A DNA stretch of 64,000 bases from Bryobacter sp. CoA8 C33 (lineage in GTDB: Bacteria > Acidobacteriota > Terriglobia > Bryobacterales > Bryobacteraceae): NCBI GenBank assembly GCA_019931185.1, contig JAINDK010000013.1, positions 1 through 64,000 of the forward strand. Direction: 5' to 3'. Every line of letters begins with the position of its first letter. The first letter of the stretch is position 1. The position numbers were made by a program, and so were the translations under genes. The notes under the pieces were generated by a model, which saw only the letters and a program-made list of their open reading frames with translations, did not search any database and had not been told where the DNA came from. Of the stretch, positions 17,677 to 27,308 are shown in pieces.

Positions 17677-18309
17677 TTACCAGCCCTCGAATTGCCGGAG
17701 GTTTTTCAGGCGGAGTTCGTCGAAGCTGGCAATTCGACCGGAGTAAAGGGCCGGTTCTTCATCGCTGAAGTCGACCGTGAGGAATCGCGCATCCGCACTC
17801 CGCAAATCGACGAAGGTGCAGACTGTCTTGTCCCAAAACTGAAATGGAAGCTCACCCTCGACAGCGCGGTAGCTGGCTTGGGTGATCGTAGTGACCGTGT
17901 AATTTATGCCACCCACGACAAAGATCTTACCAGGGCTCAATGGTTCGGTGCCCAACGCAGAATCCATGGCTATCTTCCAGGTAACGGCGTATTGCAACTG
18001 GGCATCGGAAAGCCAGCCGGATTCACCCGTATTGGTAACGAAGTGCCACTCATTCCAGCCGCCGTTTTCGTACTCGTAACAAATGCGACCGATCACGACA
18101 AATGCCTTGTTCTCAAAGATGCCTTCGGTGCCGATCATGATCGGGCTTGGGTCGGCCGGATAGCTGGAAACCTCGCCGACTTTCTCAATGTTGACATCAG
18201 TTCGAACGAGAATGCTCGAGCAATAATCACATGTCGTTTGCACGGACTGAGCCCATTTGAAGACAACCGGGCCGCCGCAATTGGGGCAGTTCGATTGGGT
18301 CTGGCTCAT
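17677..18309 (-). CDS. DUF4178 protein with zinc ribbon
   Basis: 210 residues from ATG 18309, which overlaps the stop of the SpeD-like gene in ATGA, so the two are translationally coupled. Zinc-ribbon pairs CPNCG and CDYC are near residues 8-31. Two DUF4178-type modules follow: GTEGIFENKAFVVIGRI with WNEWHFV, then GKIFVVGGINYTVTTI. No membrane helix is present, unlike its downstream neighbour. Probably a soluble partner of the same complex. Confidence 0.85.
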   Translation of the reverse strand: MSQTQSNCPNCGGPVVFKWAQSVQTTCDYCSSILVRTDVNIEKVGEVSSYPADPSPIMIGTEGIFENKAFVVIGRICYEYENGGWNEWHFVTNTGESGWLSDAQLQYAVTWKIAMDSALGTEPLSPGKIFVVGGINYTVTTITQASYRAVEGELPFQFWDKTVCTFVDLRSADARFLTVDFSDEEPALYSGRIASFDELRLKNLRQFEGW

Positions 18310-18668
18310 GGGCAATAGGGTCTTTCGAGCTTGCGTACACGGACAGAGCCGGCACCGAGCCGTTGTTCGAGTGTTGTCTTGAAATCATACTCCGGACGGG
18401 GCTTGCAACAAAACAGATTCAGACAAATCGAGGCGTGCTCGGGAAAGGTATGGCAGGTGAGATGGCTTTCACTGAGCAGCAGCAAACCGGTAATGCCTCC
18501 GGGCAGGGGTGGAGCAGGCGAAGCAAATTGGTGCCAGCAAACGGGCTGGACGGGGTGGAGATCCATCCCGTCCACGAGAGCGGAAAAAAGAGCCTCCAAC
18601 GATTCTCGATGTCCGAGGAGAACCGGGTCGCAGCCGTAGGCTTCCACCAGCCACTCATACCCAGTCAT
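18306..18668 (-). CDS. S-adenosylmethionine decarboxylase-like (SpeD) proenzyme
   Basis: 120 residues from ATG 18668. The pyruvoyl-enzyme signature is intact: ESHLTCHTFPE holds the Glu-Ser autocleavage site and the processing His five residues later, and LFCCKP provides the Cys expected 20 residues after the Ser. The usual product would be decarboxylated SAM, the aminopropyl donor for a SpeE enzyme, and a SpeE-like gene lies in the same operon. Some SpeD homologues have changed substrate to ornithine or arginine, so SAM specificity is not certain. The gene starts immediately after the SPFH gene and its stop overlaps the DUF4178 start. Confidence 0.87.
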   Translation of the reverse strand: MTGYEWLVEAYGCDPVLLGHRESLEALFSALVDGMDLHPVQPVCWHQFASPAPPLPGGITGLLLLSESHLTCHTFPEHASICLNLFCCKPRPEYDFKTTLEQRLGAGSVRVRKLERPYCP

Positions 18669-18669
18669 C

Positions 18670-19713
18670 TTATGCTTCGGGTTGTTTGAAACCGCACTCC
18701 GGGCAGAATTTCGCGCCCTTGAGGATCTTCGCGCCACAATTCATGCAGAACTTGGTTTCACCTGCTGACACCGTTACACCAGCGGCAGCTACGGGAGCGA
18801 CGGGAGGAGGAGGCTGCACGAGCGGGGCCTGCGGCTGCGCCATCGCTTGCTGGAAGGCTCCCGCCATCTGACTGGCCATTCCCATACCCGCGGTGAGACT
18901 GGCGCCGATACCGGCCAAGCCACCCTCGTTCGCAGCGGCGATGGGGATCGACTGAGCGGTTTTGTACTGTGTGTATTGCGCCATGTTACCAATCATGTTC
19001 ATGCCGATGCGTTCGTCGAGAAGCTTCTGCAACTCTTCGGGCAAGCTGAGGTTTTCGACGATCAGGGAGTCCAGCGTGAGACCCAGCGCGGCAAAGTCGG
19101 GCTGCAAGGTCGCCATCATGGCCTTACCGACTTCGATCTGATTGGCAGCCATATCAAGGAAGGGGATACCGGACTGCGCGAAGGCGTCCGAGATGTGGGC
19201 CACAATCATGTTGCGCAATTGGCCTTCGATTTCGGCGGCGCGATAGATATCCCGGGTTCCGGAAACCTTGGAATGAAAAGCTCGCGGTTCGGCGACGTGC
19301 CAAGAGTAGATTCCGAAACAACGCAACCGCACCATGCCGAAATCCTTGTCGCGGATTGTGACGGGCTGGGGGGTACCCCATTTCTGATTGGGCTGAGTGC
19401 GCGTGGAGAAGAAATAGACATCACTCTTGAACGGAGACTGGAACATTTTGTCCCAATTGCGCAAGTTCGTGAGGATGGGAAGGTTTTGGGTGTTGAGAGT
19501 GTGGAGACCAGGGCCGAAAACATCGGCAACCTGACCTTCGTTGACGAAGGCGGCCATCTGGCTCTCACGCACCGTGAGCTTAGCACCGTTCTGAATCTCC
19601 ATGTCCTGCATGGGATAGCGGTAGCTCAAGATGCCATCCTCCGGCTCGACGTGCTGTATTACGTCAATAAACTGCTTGGCGGCAAAACTCTTGAGATTGT
19701 CAAGAATACTCAA
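18670..19713 (-). CDS. SPFH-domain protein with C-terminal zinc ribbon (YdjI/virion-core-like)
   Basis: 347 residues from TTG 19713, chosen because AGGAGG lies seven bases upstream; the frame extends to 19776 without a better site. The start (SILDNLKSFAAKQFIDVIQ) and ESQMAAFVNEGQVADVFGPG are typical of the SPFH group called virion core protein or YdjI. A long helical region with Ala/Gly/Met-rich stretches follows, then a Pro-rich linker and a zinc ribbon FCMNCG...FCPECG. SPFH proteins organise membrane domains and recruit partners. It is the first gene of the operon with SpeD, two DUF4178, DUF350 and SpeE-like proteins, and shares a short divergent promoter region with the S41 peptidase. Confidence 0.88.
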   Translation of the reverse strand: MSILDNLKSFAAKQFIDVIQHVEPEDGILSYRYPMQDMEIQNGAKLTVRESQMAAFVNEGQVADVFGPGLHTLNTQNLPILTNLRNWDKMFQSPFKSDVYFFSTRTQPNQKWGTPQPVTIRDKDFGMVRLRCFGIYSWHVAEPRAFHSKVSGTRDIYRAAEIEGQLRNMIVAHISDAFAQSGIPFLDMAANQIEVGKAMMATLQPDFAALGLTLDSLIVENLSLPEELQKLLDERIGMNMIGNMAQYTQYKTAQSIPIAAANEGGLAGIGASLTAGMGMASQMAGAFQQAMAQPQAPLVQPPPPVAPVAAAGVTVSAGETKFCMNCGAKILKGAKFCPECGFKQPEA

Positions 19714-19809
19714 TGGGGAGCCTCCTGGGCTTCCCTGATCATAACGAAAATACGGAAGAAATGTTCCCTGGATCACTCTGTCCCGTCCATGGTATTACTG
19801 ATGGAAAGC

Positions 19810-21543
19810 ATGAACAACCTTCGTTTTCTCTCGATTTTTCTCGCAGCGTTGGTGGTAAGCGGGCAAATGACCACCGACCAAAAGATTGCGGATCTAAACG
19901 CAATTGGCCAGTTCTATACCCGGCACTACACCCCAGCGAAATGGAAGCTTTTCCAGTTCGGCTTCGACTTGAACAACCTCCGTCCCTGGCTGGACCGGGC
20001 GCGGGCGACCCGCAACGATCTCGAATACTTCGACTTGGTAATCGATTATCTCGCCTCGCTCAAGGATGGTCATGTTCGATACTCCATCCCATCCAACTTC
20101 AGCGCTTATCTCCAATTTGACGTGGATCTTTACGATGGCAAGGCGACAATCGACTTCATCTCGCAACAGTTTCCTCGCAGGGATTTTGCCATTGCAATCG
20201 GGGATGAACTGGTCAGCCTGGACGGCCTGACTCCAGAGCAATGGATTCCAAGGCTGACCAAGTATGGCGAGGGAGCGAATTCAAAAGCGACAAGGCGTCG
20301 CGCGGCGGACTTCATTACCTTCCGCCCTCAGGCATCGATTCCCTGGGCCCATGAAATCGGCGAAACCGCTCGCGTTGTGCTTCGCAAACAGGATGGGGAA
20401 ACGGTCACTTATGACATACCCTGGCGCAAGCAAGGGCAAGCGGTCACGAAGTTGCCCGCCGTACTGGGTCCGCGCACTGCCGGTCGAATCGGCCTGGATC
20501 TTCTTCGGCCGGAGCGTCTTGAGAAAGCGGCGGCTCGCTCGGCTCAGTGGGGCCTCAGCAGCAATGCCTTGCTTCGCCCGGAACCGGAAGCACTCTCTGA
20601 GTATGAACAACTCATGAGGTCACACCAACAAGCCGAGGCCCACCCGGTCGACCGTGCTCTTTTGCCACTTGGCCAACCAACTCCCTTGTATGTTCCCCCG
20701 CCCGGCTTCCGTCTGCGGCTCGGTCAAGCGGCCTCGGATCAGTTCCTCTCCGGCACTTTCCCGCTCGATGGCCGCACCGTGGGCTGGATCCGGCTCCCGA
20801 CTTTCAATCCTTCCAATCAAACCTTGGCCCTTACTCAATTCCGCAGCGAAATAGCTGCGTTGGAGGCTACAACTTCCGCTCTCGTCATTGATGTCATGCA
20901 CAATCCGGGCGGCAATGTTTGCTACGCACAGGAATTACTTCGCTACCTGATGCCGCAAAACTTTTGGGGCGTCGGCTACTGGATCAAGCCGACGGCCGTT
21001 TGGCGGCAGTTCTTCGAGGCACGTCAGTTGAATGCGCAAAACTTGCCCGCCAACAGCTGGAACCGTGTCGCTGTGAATGAGTATTGGCGCCTGTTCGAAG
21101 CCGCTTACGAGAATTCCGAGGAAACCGGTGTCTATCCGATTTGCAGCGATTCCTTGATGGCCACACCGCAGGATGTGCTCTACACCAAACCGGTGATGCT
21201 GTTGACGAATGAATTCAGCGTCTCGGCAGCAGACACGTTTCCCGCTCTATTTCAGGATGCCCGCCGCGGACCTGTCGTGGGAATTCGCACGGGAGGACTG
21301 GGAGGAAATGTCAATGATTACTTCGTCACTGGCAGCGCCGAAGCCAGCCTGCGCATCACCCGTTCACTAATCGTGCGGGAAAATTCCCGTGATAGCGAAG
21401 CCGGTCCCACACGGTTTTTGGAAAATGTGGGTGTCAAGCCTGATGTGGAACTCGACATCATGACGACTGAAAATCTGCTGAACGGCGGCCGGACTTTCGT
21501 CGAAGGCTGGATGAATGAACTGCGAAAGCTGCTCGCGCCATAG
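19810..21543 (+). CDS. Secreted S41-family (C-terminal-processing-type) peptidase
   Basis: About 577 residues with a signal peptide from ATG 19810 (MNNLRFLSIFLAALVVSG); ATG 19801 is an alternative. The S41 core is clear: VGWIRLPTFN, ALVIDVMHNPGGNVCYA, and the nucleophile region LTNEFSVSAADTFPAL, with the catalytic Ser in the SVSAAD stretch; GIRTGGLGGN follows. Residues about 110-300 correspond to the PDZ-like region (GDELVSLDG). The protein is probably periplasmic or exported; members process tails of other proteins. Its end is three bases from the end of the convergent T6SS kinase gene. Confidence 0.87.
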   Translation: MNNLRFLSIFLAALVVSGQMTTDQKIADLNAIGQFYTRHYTPAKWKLFQFGFDLNNLRPWLDRARATRNDLEYFDLVIDYLASLKDGHVRYSIPSNFSAYLQFDVDLYDGKATIDFISQQFPRRDFAIAIGDELVSLDGLTPEQWIPRLTKYGEGANSKATRRRAADFITFRPQASIPWAHEIGETARVVLRKQDGETVTYDIPWRKQGQAVTKLPAVLGPRTAGRIGLDLLRPERLEKAAARSAQWGLSSNALLRPEPEALSEYEQLMRSHQQAEAHPVDRALLPLGQPTPLYVPPPGFRLRLGQAASDQFLSGTFPLDGRTVGWIRLPTFNPSNQTLALTQFRSEIAALEATTSALVIDVMHNPGGNVCYAQELLRYLMPQNFWGVGYWIKPTAVWRQFFEARQLNAQNLPANSWNRVAVNEYWRLFEAAYENSEETGVYPICSDSLMATPQDVLYTKPVMLLTNEFSVSAADTFPALFQDARRGPVVGIRTGGLGGNVNDYFVTGSAEASLRITRSLIVRENSRDSEAGPTRFLENVGVKPDVELDIMTTENLLNGGRTFVEGWMNELRKLLAP

Positions 21544-21546
21544 AGC

Positions 21547-23241
21547 CTATTTCGGGCGAATCCCGGCGTCGACTACGCAACGAAATCCGATATCACTGTT
21601 CTTGTAACTCGCTGGCGCGCTGGCGAACTGTGTGCTGACGTTCGGTACCAGAGGGCGCGCGAAGCTTCCGCCGCGAATCTGCACCCAGAGATCATTCTCT
21701 CCCGGCGGCGGGTTCATCACGGAGGCAAAGTAGCGCAGGGCGGGAGGACTCGCCTTAACCCGTTCGTCGATCCATTCAAAGACATTCCCGGCCAAGTCCT
21801 GAGCTTTGTAAATACTGTCGGAGGAGGGCCAGGAACCAACCGGCTTGGGGCCCTTGTTGCCCTTGAGCTTGGGGTTGTCCTCCACCACGGCCAACTCGGG
21901 GAGATGTTCATACCCCCAGGGATAAGTTCGGCCCTGCATGCCACGGGCCGCCTTTTCCCATTCCACTGCATAGGGTATGCGTTTGCCAGCCCAACTGGCG
22001 AACTCCCTTGCGTCCATGAACGTGACATTGACGACAGGCAATGGCCGGGAGGCTTCATCATCGGGAAATCCTTGCGGCAAAGGCCAGCCGCGATCCAGGG
22101 CGAATTTCTTGTATACCGCGTTTGTCACCTCGTAAGCGTCAATGTAGAAAGCCTTTTGCGAACGCTTCTCGTTTGATTCGCCAAAGAGAAAGTCGCCTTC
22201 CCGCACCAGAACCATCTCACCGGTTTGAGTTTGAATCCGAGGTGGCAACTCCACTTCCGCCACGCCAACATTTGCCTTTTTCGCCGGCGAAGGGTTGCCC
22301 GGCCGCGGCAAAAGATTTACGACAAGCAAAACGATGATCAGCGCCAATGCTCCGATCCCGCCATAAACGACACCCTTGGGAATCTCAACCCTCGGACGCG
22401 ACGATTCCGTGATCTTTTCCTCATTGCCGTTTTCTAAACCCTTAAGCAATGTTTCCAATTCCCGCAAGATCACCTCAAAGGACTCCGGACGCTTAGCCTG
22501 ATCCTTGTCCGTGCAGCGCTTAATCAGATCGGTTACCGGAGCAGGCGTCTGCGCTTCCGTTAACGGCGCCAAATCAAGCGGCTCATTGAGGATCTTGAAA
22601 AATAACTCTTGAATGTTTGCAGCCCGGAATGGTTTGATGCCGGTGAATAACTCGAACATCACAATGCCGAAAGCATAGATGTCGGACCGGTTCGAAACGT
22701 CCTTGGCGTTCACCTGTTCAGGGGCCATGTAATAAGGCGTGCCCATGGTATGACCGGTGCGCGTGATCGACAGGTCCTGCGTTTTGGCGATACCGAAGTC
22801 CATCAGCTTCACCTGTCCGGCATGGCTGACGAAGACGTTATCGGGCTTCAAATCCCGATGAATGATACCTAATTCATGCACGTGCTTCAAAGCCCGGGCC
22901 AATTGCACCAGCACTCGCATCTTCTCCACCGCCCCTGGCACCTGCCCCTGCTGGATGGAAGCACGCAAGTCATTCCCCTTCAAGTACTCCATGACCATGA
23001 AGGGACGGCCTTCATGGTCACCAAAATCATAAACTCGCACGATGTTTTCATGCGAGATTGCGCCCACGGTCTGCGCCTCGCGGAGAAAGCGCTTCTTGGT
23101 ATCGTCGTCGAGCATTCCTGCATCGGTCAGAATTTTGACGACCACAGTACGATTGATCAAAGTGTCGGTGGCCTTATAGACGTGCGACATCCCACCGCCG
23201 AGAAACTGGTCGAACCGGTACTTGCCAAGTTGCTGCTGCAT
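21547..23241 (-). CDS. T6SS-linked Ser/Thr kinase (PpkA-like) fused to a sulfatase-modifying-factor fold
   Basis: 564 residues from ATG 23241, which overlaps the tssM stop in TGATG; the longer frame to 23274 is unlikely. Residues about 7-270 form an intact RD kinase: FLGGGMSHVYKA, VVVKIL, IIHRDLKPDN, LMDFGIAK, MGTPYYMAPEQ. One membrane helix (GALALIIVLLVVNLL) is near 305-320. The C-terminal 220 residues are an FGE/SUMF1-type domain (MVLVREGDFLFG, YEVTNAVYKKFA, PVVNVTFMDAREFASWAG, LAGNVFEWI, IRGGSF, GFRCV) but the catalytic Cys pair expected after GGSF is absent, so it is probably a binding domain outside the membrane. PpkA kinases turn on T6SS by Thr phosphorylation; context supports that role here. 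Confidence 0.88.
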   Translation of the reverse strand: MQQQLGKYRFDQFLGGGMSHVYKATDTLINRTVVVKILTDAGMLDDDTKKRFLREAQTVGAISHENIVRVYDFGDHEGRPFMVMEYLKGNDLRASIQQGQVPGAVEKMRVLVQLARALKHVHELGIIHRDLKPDNVFVSHAGQVKLMDFGIAKTQDLSITRTGHTMGTPYYMAPEQVNAKDVSNRSDIYAFGIVMFELFTGIKPFRAANIQELFFKILNEPLDLAPLTEAQTPAPVTDLIKRCTDKDQAKRPESFEVILRELETLLKGLENGNEEKITESSRPRVEIPKGVVYGGIGALALIIVLLVVNLLPRPGNPSPAKKANVGVAEVELPPRIQTQTGEMVLVREGDFLFGESNEKRSQKAFYIDAYEVTNAVYKKFALDRGWPLPQGFPDDEASRPLPVVNVTFMDAREFASWAGKRIPYAVEWEKAARGMQGRTYPWGYEHLPELAVVEDNPKLKGNKGPKPVGSWPSSDSIYKAQDLAGNVFEWIDERVKASPPALRYFASVMNPPPGENDLWVQIRGGSFARPLVPNVSTQFASAPASYKNSDIGFRCVVDAGIRPK

Positions 23242-26200
23242 CAATTCCCCGCGCGGGCCACGTTGCTCGTACATGGCAGCCCTGCCAGATATCCTTTCCG
23301 GAAAAGCGGGATGGGCATTTCAAGGTCAAGAGTCATCGACAGTGGCCGTCCCTGGTCATCGGTCATGATCTTCGTGCCAGAGCGCTGGTACCAAAGTACG
23401 GTGTGCGTTGTGGCCGAGTTCTGATTCCAGCGTTCCGCGTCGTTGAACCATTGAAATACACCCAGCGGACCATCAAAGCTGACCGTCCCGCCACCCACGA
23501 TCGTGGAGCGCACGCCCGCTCCAGCGCCATTCCAGACAAAGGGCTTAGATGGAGTCGAGGCATTCTTGAATTCAGCGCTCTGGCCGTCGAGAACAAGCCG
23601 GACTTCCCGCTTCATCTCGGAATTCAGTTTAATGGCGTAACGAAAATTCGGCGTGGAATTGAGCCCATAGGCCGTCTCCGTCACCGCCGCCAACCGGTTG
23701 AAGGCGGCCACAAAAACCGGCGTCAAGGCCATCTGCGACGAGGGCACAGCCCGGTACTCGCCACCCTGATTTGCAAGAAGGGCCTTCAGCTTCGTGTCAT
23801 GGAACACCCACAGGGCCCCGTTCTGCGGCGCGAAAATGCCATTGAAATCCGCCAGCGTGGCCTGCGATTTGCCCGCGGGGTTGAATGGTGCCTTCGAGAT
23901 CAACTCGTTGAACTGCTTGCAAAAACCGGCGCCGGCGCCGTTCAACTCCGCCGGACCCAGCCCCCGTAGAAAGCTCTCGACGTTGCTAATCGGGTCTTCC
24001 AGCAGCTTCAAAACCATCGCATCGACCTTATCGATCGGATCGGGCCGAAACTTCTGCGCCACGTTGCGCGCCGTCATCTTGGCCGCCGTGGCCAAACTCA
24101 GGCCTTGGGCAGCCGCCGGGTCTTGCGCCGCTTGGCTGGCTGGCATATTTGCAATTGTTTCGATCGAACCCTGCAATTGAAGCAACCCTGCCATATAAGG
24201 CTGATTCTCGCCGCCGATCAACTGGCCCGCGCTCGACGGCACAACAAGAAACTGTGCAGGCTGGAACAAATCGGAGATCAATTTCTCGCTCACCGCCGTA
24301 TGTTTTGAAACCAGATAGATGGCGGCCAGCAACGGGCTCTGATTGCCGGAATGTAGCTTCAACTTTTCTGAGGCGTCTTTGAGCGTGGCGTAGCGCAGTA
24401 CGGTAACACCGCGCAAATACGCTTTCCACTCATCGGCGAAGTCCTTGGCGTAACGGGCACGCAACCGCTGTTCGAGTTCGGCGAGATTGACGCTCATCTT
24501 CACCTCCTCTCCCAGCACCCAGGTCTCGCCGCCGAAATACTTCGGCAGGTTCTTCAAGGCATCTTGCATCCAGGCGAAGCCTTCCCTTGAAAACCCTCCC
24601 GCCACTTCCTTTTCGACCCGCACAGCCCTGGCGCCATCAGGATAGAGCCTGTTGTAATTGACGGCCGCGTTGGTCCGCCCCGCTTCGGCCACGATCGTAT
24701 TGTACAGACGTTCCTCTCCGGAGAATTGCTTGAGGAATCGGCGGGTGCGGTCGACCGTAAGCGCATCATTCTCCTTCGAGAACGGATTGGATAAGCGGAG
24801 TTCCTCGGCGTAGAAGTCAAACTGCCGGGAAATCAGAGCAGTTCGCCCGGGATCCACTTGCTTGAGGCCTTGCCAATACTTCTGCAGAATGGGACTTACA
24901 AATGCCCGCGTGCTCTTCTCGGAATTCGACGTCGTGATCAGATAGGCCTTCAAAGCGTTGTAGGAGGACACGTAGTCATCCTGCGGACCGGGTGCGGGGG
25001 GAAGTCGCTTCATGAAGTCGAGCAAAGCCGTCTGTGTCTCCCCAAACAGCACGTTGCGAAAACTTTCAAAGTAAAGTTTTCGCGACACAGGCAGAAGCGT
25101 ATCGCCCGTGTACAGGCCCCAGCGCAACATCAGGGGAGCTCCGTCTCTTTCCCAGCCGCGCAACCGCTCCAGGGAGCCACGCAGACGGTCCAATTTTGTC
25201 AAAGTCTCCAACGAAGGGATCTCTCCCTGTGTCGCCTGCACAACCCGGAGCGCCCGGCCCGCCTCCGCCAGCTCCGAGGCCAGTGATCGGTTGTTCAGGT
25301 AGCTCACCGTAATGAGCACCGCCGCGCCCAGCCCCAAGGCCCCGGCGGCCGCCAGCAGCAGCCGGCGCAGCGAATTTGTCTTCGTGCTGACGCTCGAGGC
25401 GCCTGAGGCTGCCTGGTCCTTAATCAGGACCTCGGAGAAGAATCTCGTAAGGAAGACCCATTGCGGCAAGCGGCGCTGCGTGCCCGCCGCATCACTGACG
25501 AGTACCGGCCGGACACCAGCAAAGTAAAAACCGCGGACAAAGGGCGATACGGCGACTTGACTCGGACGGCAGAGATCCACCAGAAAGGTCGTCGCGGCCT
25601 GTTTGAGCTTGCGGAACTCGCGTGGAAACTCATAAACCGAAGGCCGGCCCAACGGATTCGCATCGCGCTCTTGCAGGCCGATGCGACGCTCGGCAAGACT
25701 GCGAAAAAGCTCTTCGATCAGATCGGAGAAATGACGGCTCGCCTGCTCGGCATAAACCCCGTTGGCGGTGAGATCGCGGATGGGAATCGTGGCGCCCAGC
25801 ACTTGCGTGGCCTCGTCGTTACTCATGTTGGCGACATAGGCGGCAAAATGCGGCATCTGATCTGCCTTGGTAAACAAAACGTAGACTGGCAGCCGGGAGC
25901 CGAGTGCTCCCGACAGCCCGGTCAACCGTTGATTGAGAATGCGCGCCTTCGTGGACATCATTTCTCCCGCACCCTGCTGAAAGAATTCCTCGATGCCCAC
26001 TAACAGCAGCACGCTTCGCGGAGCAGGGATGGATCTTGCCCGCAGCGCCATGAAGCCACTCGGGGCGAAACGCTGCGCGAATGCCGCCCACAGTTTATCG
26101 TTTTCGAGCAGCGTTGGCGCCACTTCCATGAAAACACCTCGCCGCGCCAGCCAGACATTCGCCGACCGGGTTTGCACCAGTTGATTGCCTTCCTGATAGA

Positions 26201-26576
26201 CGAGTCCCGCCAGCAGCTCCGGATCAAGGCCGCTGTTCAGAATGAGTGTCGTCTTGGCGGCGCCTCTTCCGCCCAGCACGAAAAAGATGGGTAGCCGGTC
26301 CAGACTTTGTCCTGTTGCCTGCAATTTCTTGCCGGCTTCCGCCAGAACAAAGTCCAACTCGCTGCCCAACTCGCCCGACAAAGCCAATGCCTTGCGCCGC
26401 TGATCCGCCTGGAACCGCCAATAGGCGGCTATGCCGGCGATGGCGGTCACAATCAGCCAGAACAGACTGCGCACAGTCCAAACGGACTGCCCCTTGACGC
26501 TCAGCCAGTCCGGTAGCAACCAGCCCATGATGATTGCGAGCATCCAAAGCAAGGCGGTAGTGCCATAGAATTGCAT
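23241..26576 (-). CDS. tssM: Type VI secretion membrane-complex protein TssM (IcmF)
   Basis: 1111 residues, the inner-membrane, peptidoglycan-spanning part of the T6SS. Two helices are near the N-terminus (WMLAIIMGWLLPDW, SLFWLIVTAIAGIAAY) and a third near residue 410 (LLLAAAGALGLGAAVLITVSYL). The cytoplasmic P-loop reads VLGGRGAAKTTLILNSG: the Gly before Lys is Ala, so nucleotide binding may be weak, as in some TssM proteins. IcmF-type sequence (VYVLFTKADQMPHF; LTGLSGALG) follows and the C-terminal domain ends with the beta-rich SFDGPLGVFQWFNDAE. It lies between tssL and the kinase gene, overlapping the latter. Confidence 0.9.
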   Translation of the reverse strand: MQFYGTTALLWMLAIIMGWLLPDWLSVKGQSVWTVRSLFWLIVTAIAGIAAYWRFQADQRRKALALSGELGSELDFVLAEAGKKLQATGQSLDRLPIFFVLGGRGAAKTTLILNSGLDPELLAGLVYQEGNQLVQTRSANVWLARRGVFMEVAPTLLENDKLWAAFAQRFAPSGFMALRARSIPAPRSVLLLVGIEEFFQQGAGEMMSTKARILNQRLTGLSGALGSRLPVYVLFTKADQMPHFAAYVANMSNDEATQVLGATIPIRDLTANGVYAEQASRHFSDLIEELFRSLAERRIGLQERDANPLGRPSVYEFPREFRKLKQAATTFLVDLCRPSQVAVSPFVRGFYFAGVRPVLVSDAAGTQRRLPQWVFLTRFFSEVLIKDQAASGASSVSTKTNSLRRLLLAAAGALGLGAAVLITVSYLNNRSLASELAEAGRALRVVQATQGEIPSLETLTKLDRLRGSLERLRGWERDGAPLMLRWGLYTGDTLLPVSRKLYFESFRNVLFGETQTALLDFMKRLPPAPGPQDDYVSSYNALKAYLITTSNSEKSTRAFVSPILQKYWQGLKQVDPGRTALISRQFDFYAEELRLSNPFSKENDALTVDRTRRFLKQFSGEERLYNTIVAEAGRTNAAVNYNRLYPDGARAVRVEKEVAGGFSREGFAWMQDALKNLPKYFGGETWVLGEEVKMSVNLAELEQRLRARYAKDFADEWKAYLRGVTVLRYATLKDASEKLKLHSGNQSPLLAAIYLVSKHTAVSEKLISDLFQPAQFLVVPSSAGQLIGGENQPYMAGLLQLQGSIETIANMPASQAAQDPAAAQGLSLATAAKMTARNVAQKFRPDPIDKVDAMVLKLLEDPISNVESFLRGLGPAELNGAGAGFCKQFNELISKAPFNPAGKSQATLADFNGIFAPQNGALWVFHDTKLKALLANQGGEYRAVPSSQMALTPVFVAAFNRLAAVTETAYGLNSTPNFRYAIKLNSEMKREVRLVLDGQSAEFKNASTPSKPFVWNGAGAGVRSTIVGGGTVSFDGPLGVFQWFNDAERWNQNSATTHTVLWYQRSGTKIMTDDQGRPLSMTLDLEMPIPLFRKGYLAGLPCTSNVARAGN

Positions 26577-26591
26577 GGGTCGTCTTCCTTC

Positions 26592-27299
26592 TTACCGGCG
26601 TGTCAGCTCGAGGGCAATGGTCTGCAGTTCACCGCCCGCCGAACCAAGCATGATTTTATAGATAACGAACAGAACGGCGGCAAGCACGCAAAGTCCGCCA
26701 CCAGCCAGCGCCATGCGCTTCAGCCAAGGATCAGTCTGAGCCGGGATGAAGTCGTTTTGCGGCAGTTCAGCGGAGGGTCCGAGCGGCGGCATCGCGCCGC
26801 GAACTCGCCGCACCTTGTCCAGGCACGCCTCCACGATCCTTTTCAACTCCGCCTGCCCAACCGCGGAATAACGCCCGCGGAAGCCCAAGCTGATGCACAA
26901 TGCGTAAAGCTCAAGTAGATCCGCGCCCGAAAGGCTATCCGTCTGGCGAAGGATGTTTTCCAGATTTTGAAAAAAAATCTCCCCGGCGATGTGGACCCCG
27001 AATAACTCCTCCTGCAATGGCTTCCTCCGCCAATCAGAAAAGGCTGTCTGGTTTTGCGTCAGGATCGTCTCATCGAGGTAGGCCACTATGGCAAACATCG
27101 CCAGCTTCGTTTCCTCCTCGGAAAAGCGGTTCCGCCGCGCAGCATCAACCGCTGCCCGGAGCGCATTCTTCATGTTTTCCCGCAAACCAAGAGGATCCTG
27201 CGTCATCCGAGGATTGGACCAGATGCGTGCCACGGCCGTCAGCGGTTCCTGAAAGATCACTGCCAGTGTTTCCCGCTCCATCAGACTCTGAGATGGCAT
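26592..27299 (-). CDS. tssL: Type VI secretion membrane protein TssL (DotU/IcmH)
   Basis: 235 residues: a helical cytoplasmic hook domain with VAYLDETIL, the family signature, and GEIFFQNLENILRQ and LELYALCISLGFRGRY, followed by a single C-terminal membrane anchor (LAGGGLCVLAAVLFVIYKI). No peptidoglycan-binding extension is present. GGGGG lies five bases before ATG 27299. tssK ends nine bases upstream and tssM starts 15 bases downstream, so the three are one transcript. It forms the membrane complex with TssM. Confidence 0.92.
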   Translation of the reverse strand: MPSQSLMERETLAVIFQEPLTAVARIWSNPRMTQDPLGLRENMKNALRAAVDAARRNRFSEEETKLAMFAIVAYLDETILTQNQTAFSDWRRKPLQEELFGVHIAGEIFFQNLENILRQTDSLSGADLLELYALCISLGFRGRYSAVGQAELKRIVEACLDKVRRVRGAMPPLGPSAELPQNDFIPAQTDPWLKRMALAGGGLCVLAAVLFVIYKIMLGSAGGELQTIALELTRR

Positions 27300-27308
27300 G
27301 CATTCCCC

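Noticed and set aside
18847-19800. The 5' two-thirds kilobase extension of the S41 peptidase frame
   Set aside because: It runs antisense through the SPFH gene; a signal peptide and start lie at 19810.
8000-20000. A dif recombination site to mark the terminus
   Set aside because: No convincing 28-bp XerC/D-like site was seen in intergenic stretches of the skew-transition zone.
21547-23241. Interpretation of the FGE-like domain as an active maturase for the sulfatase at 49555-51171
   Set aside because: The Cys pair needed for formylglycine formation is missing after GGSF.
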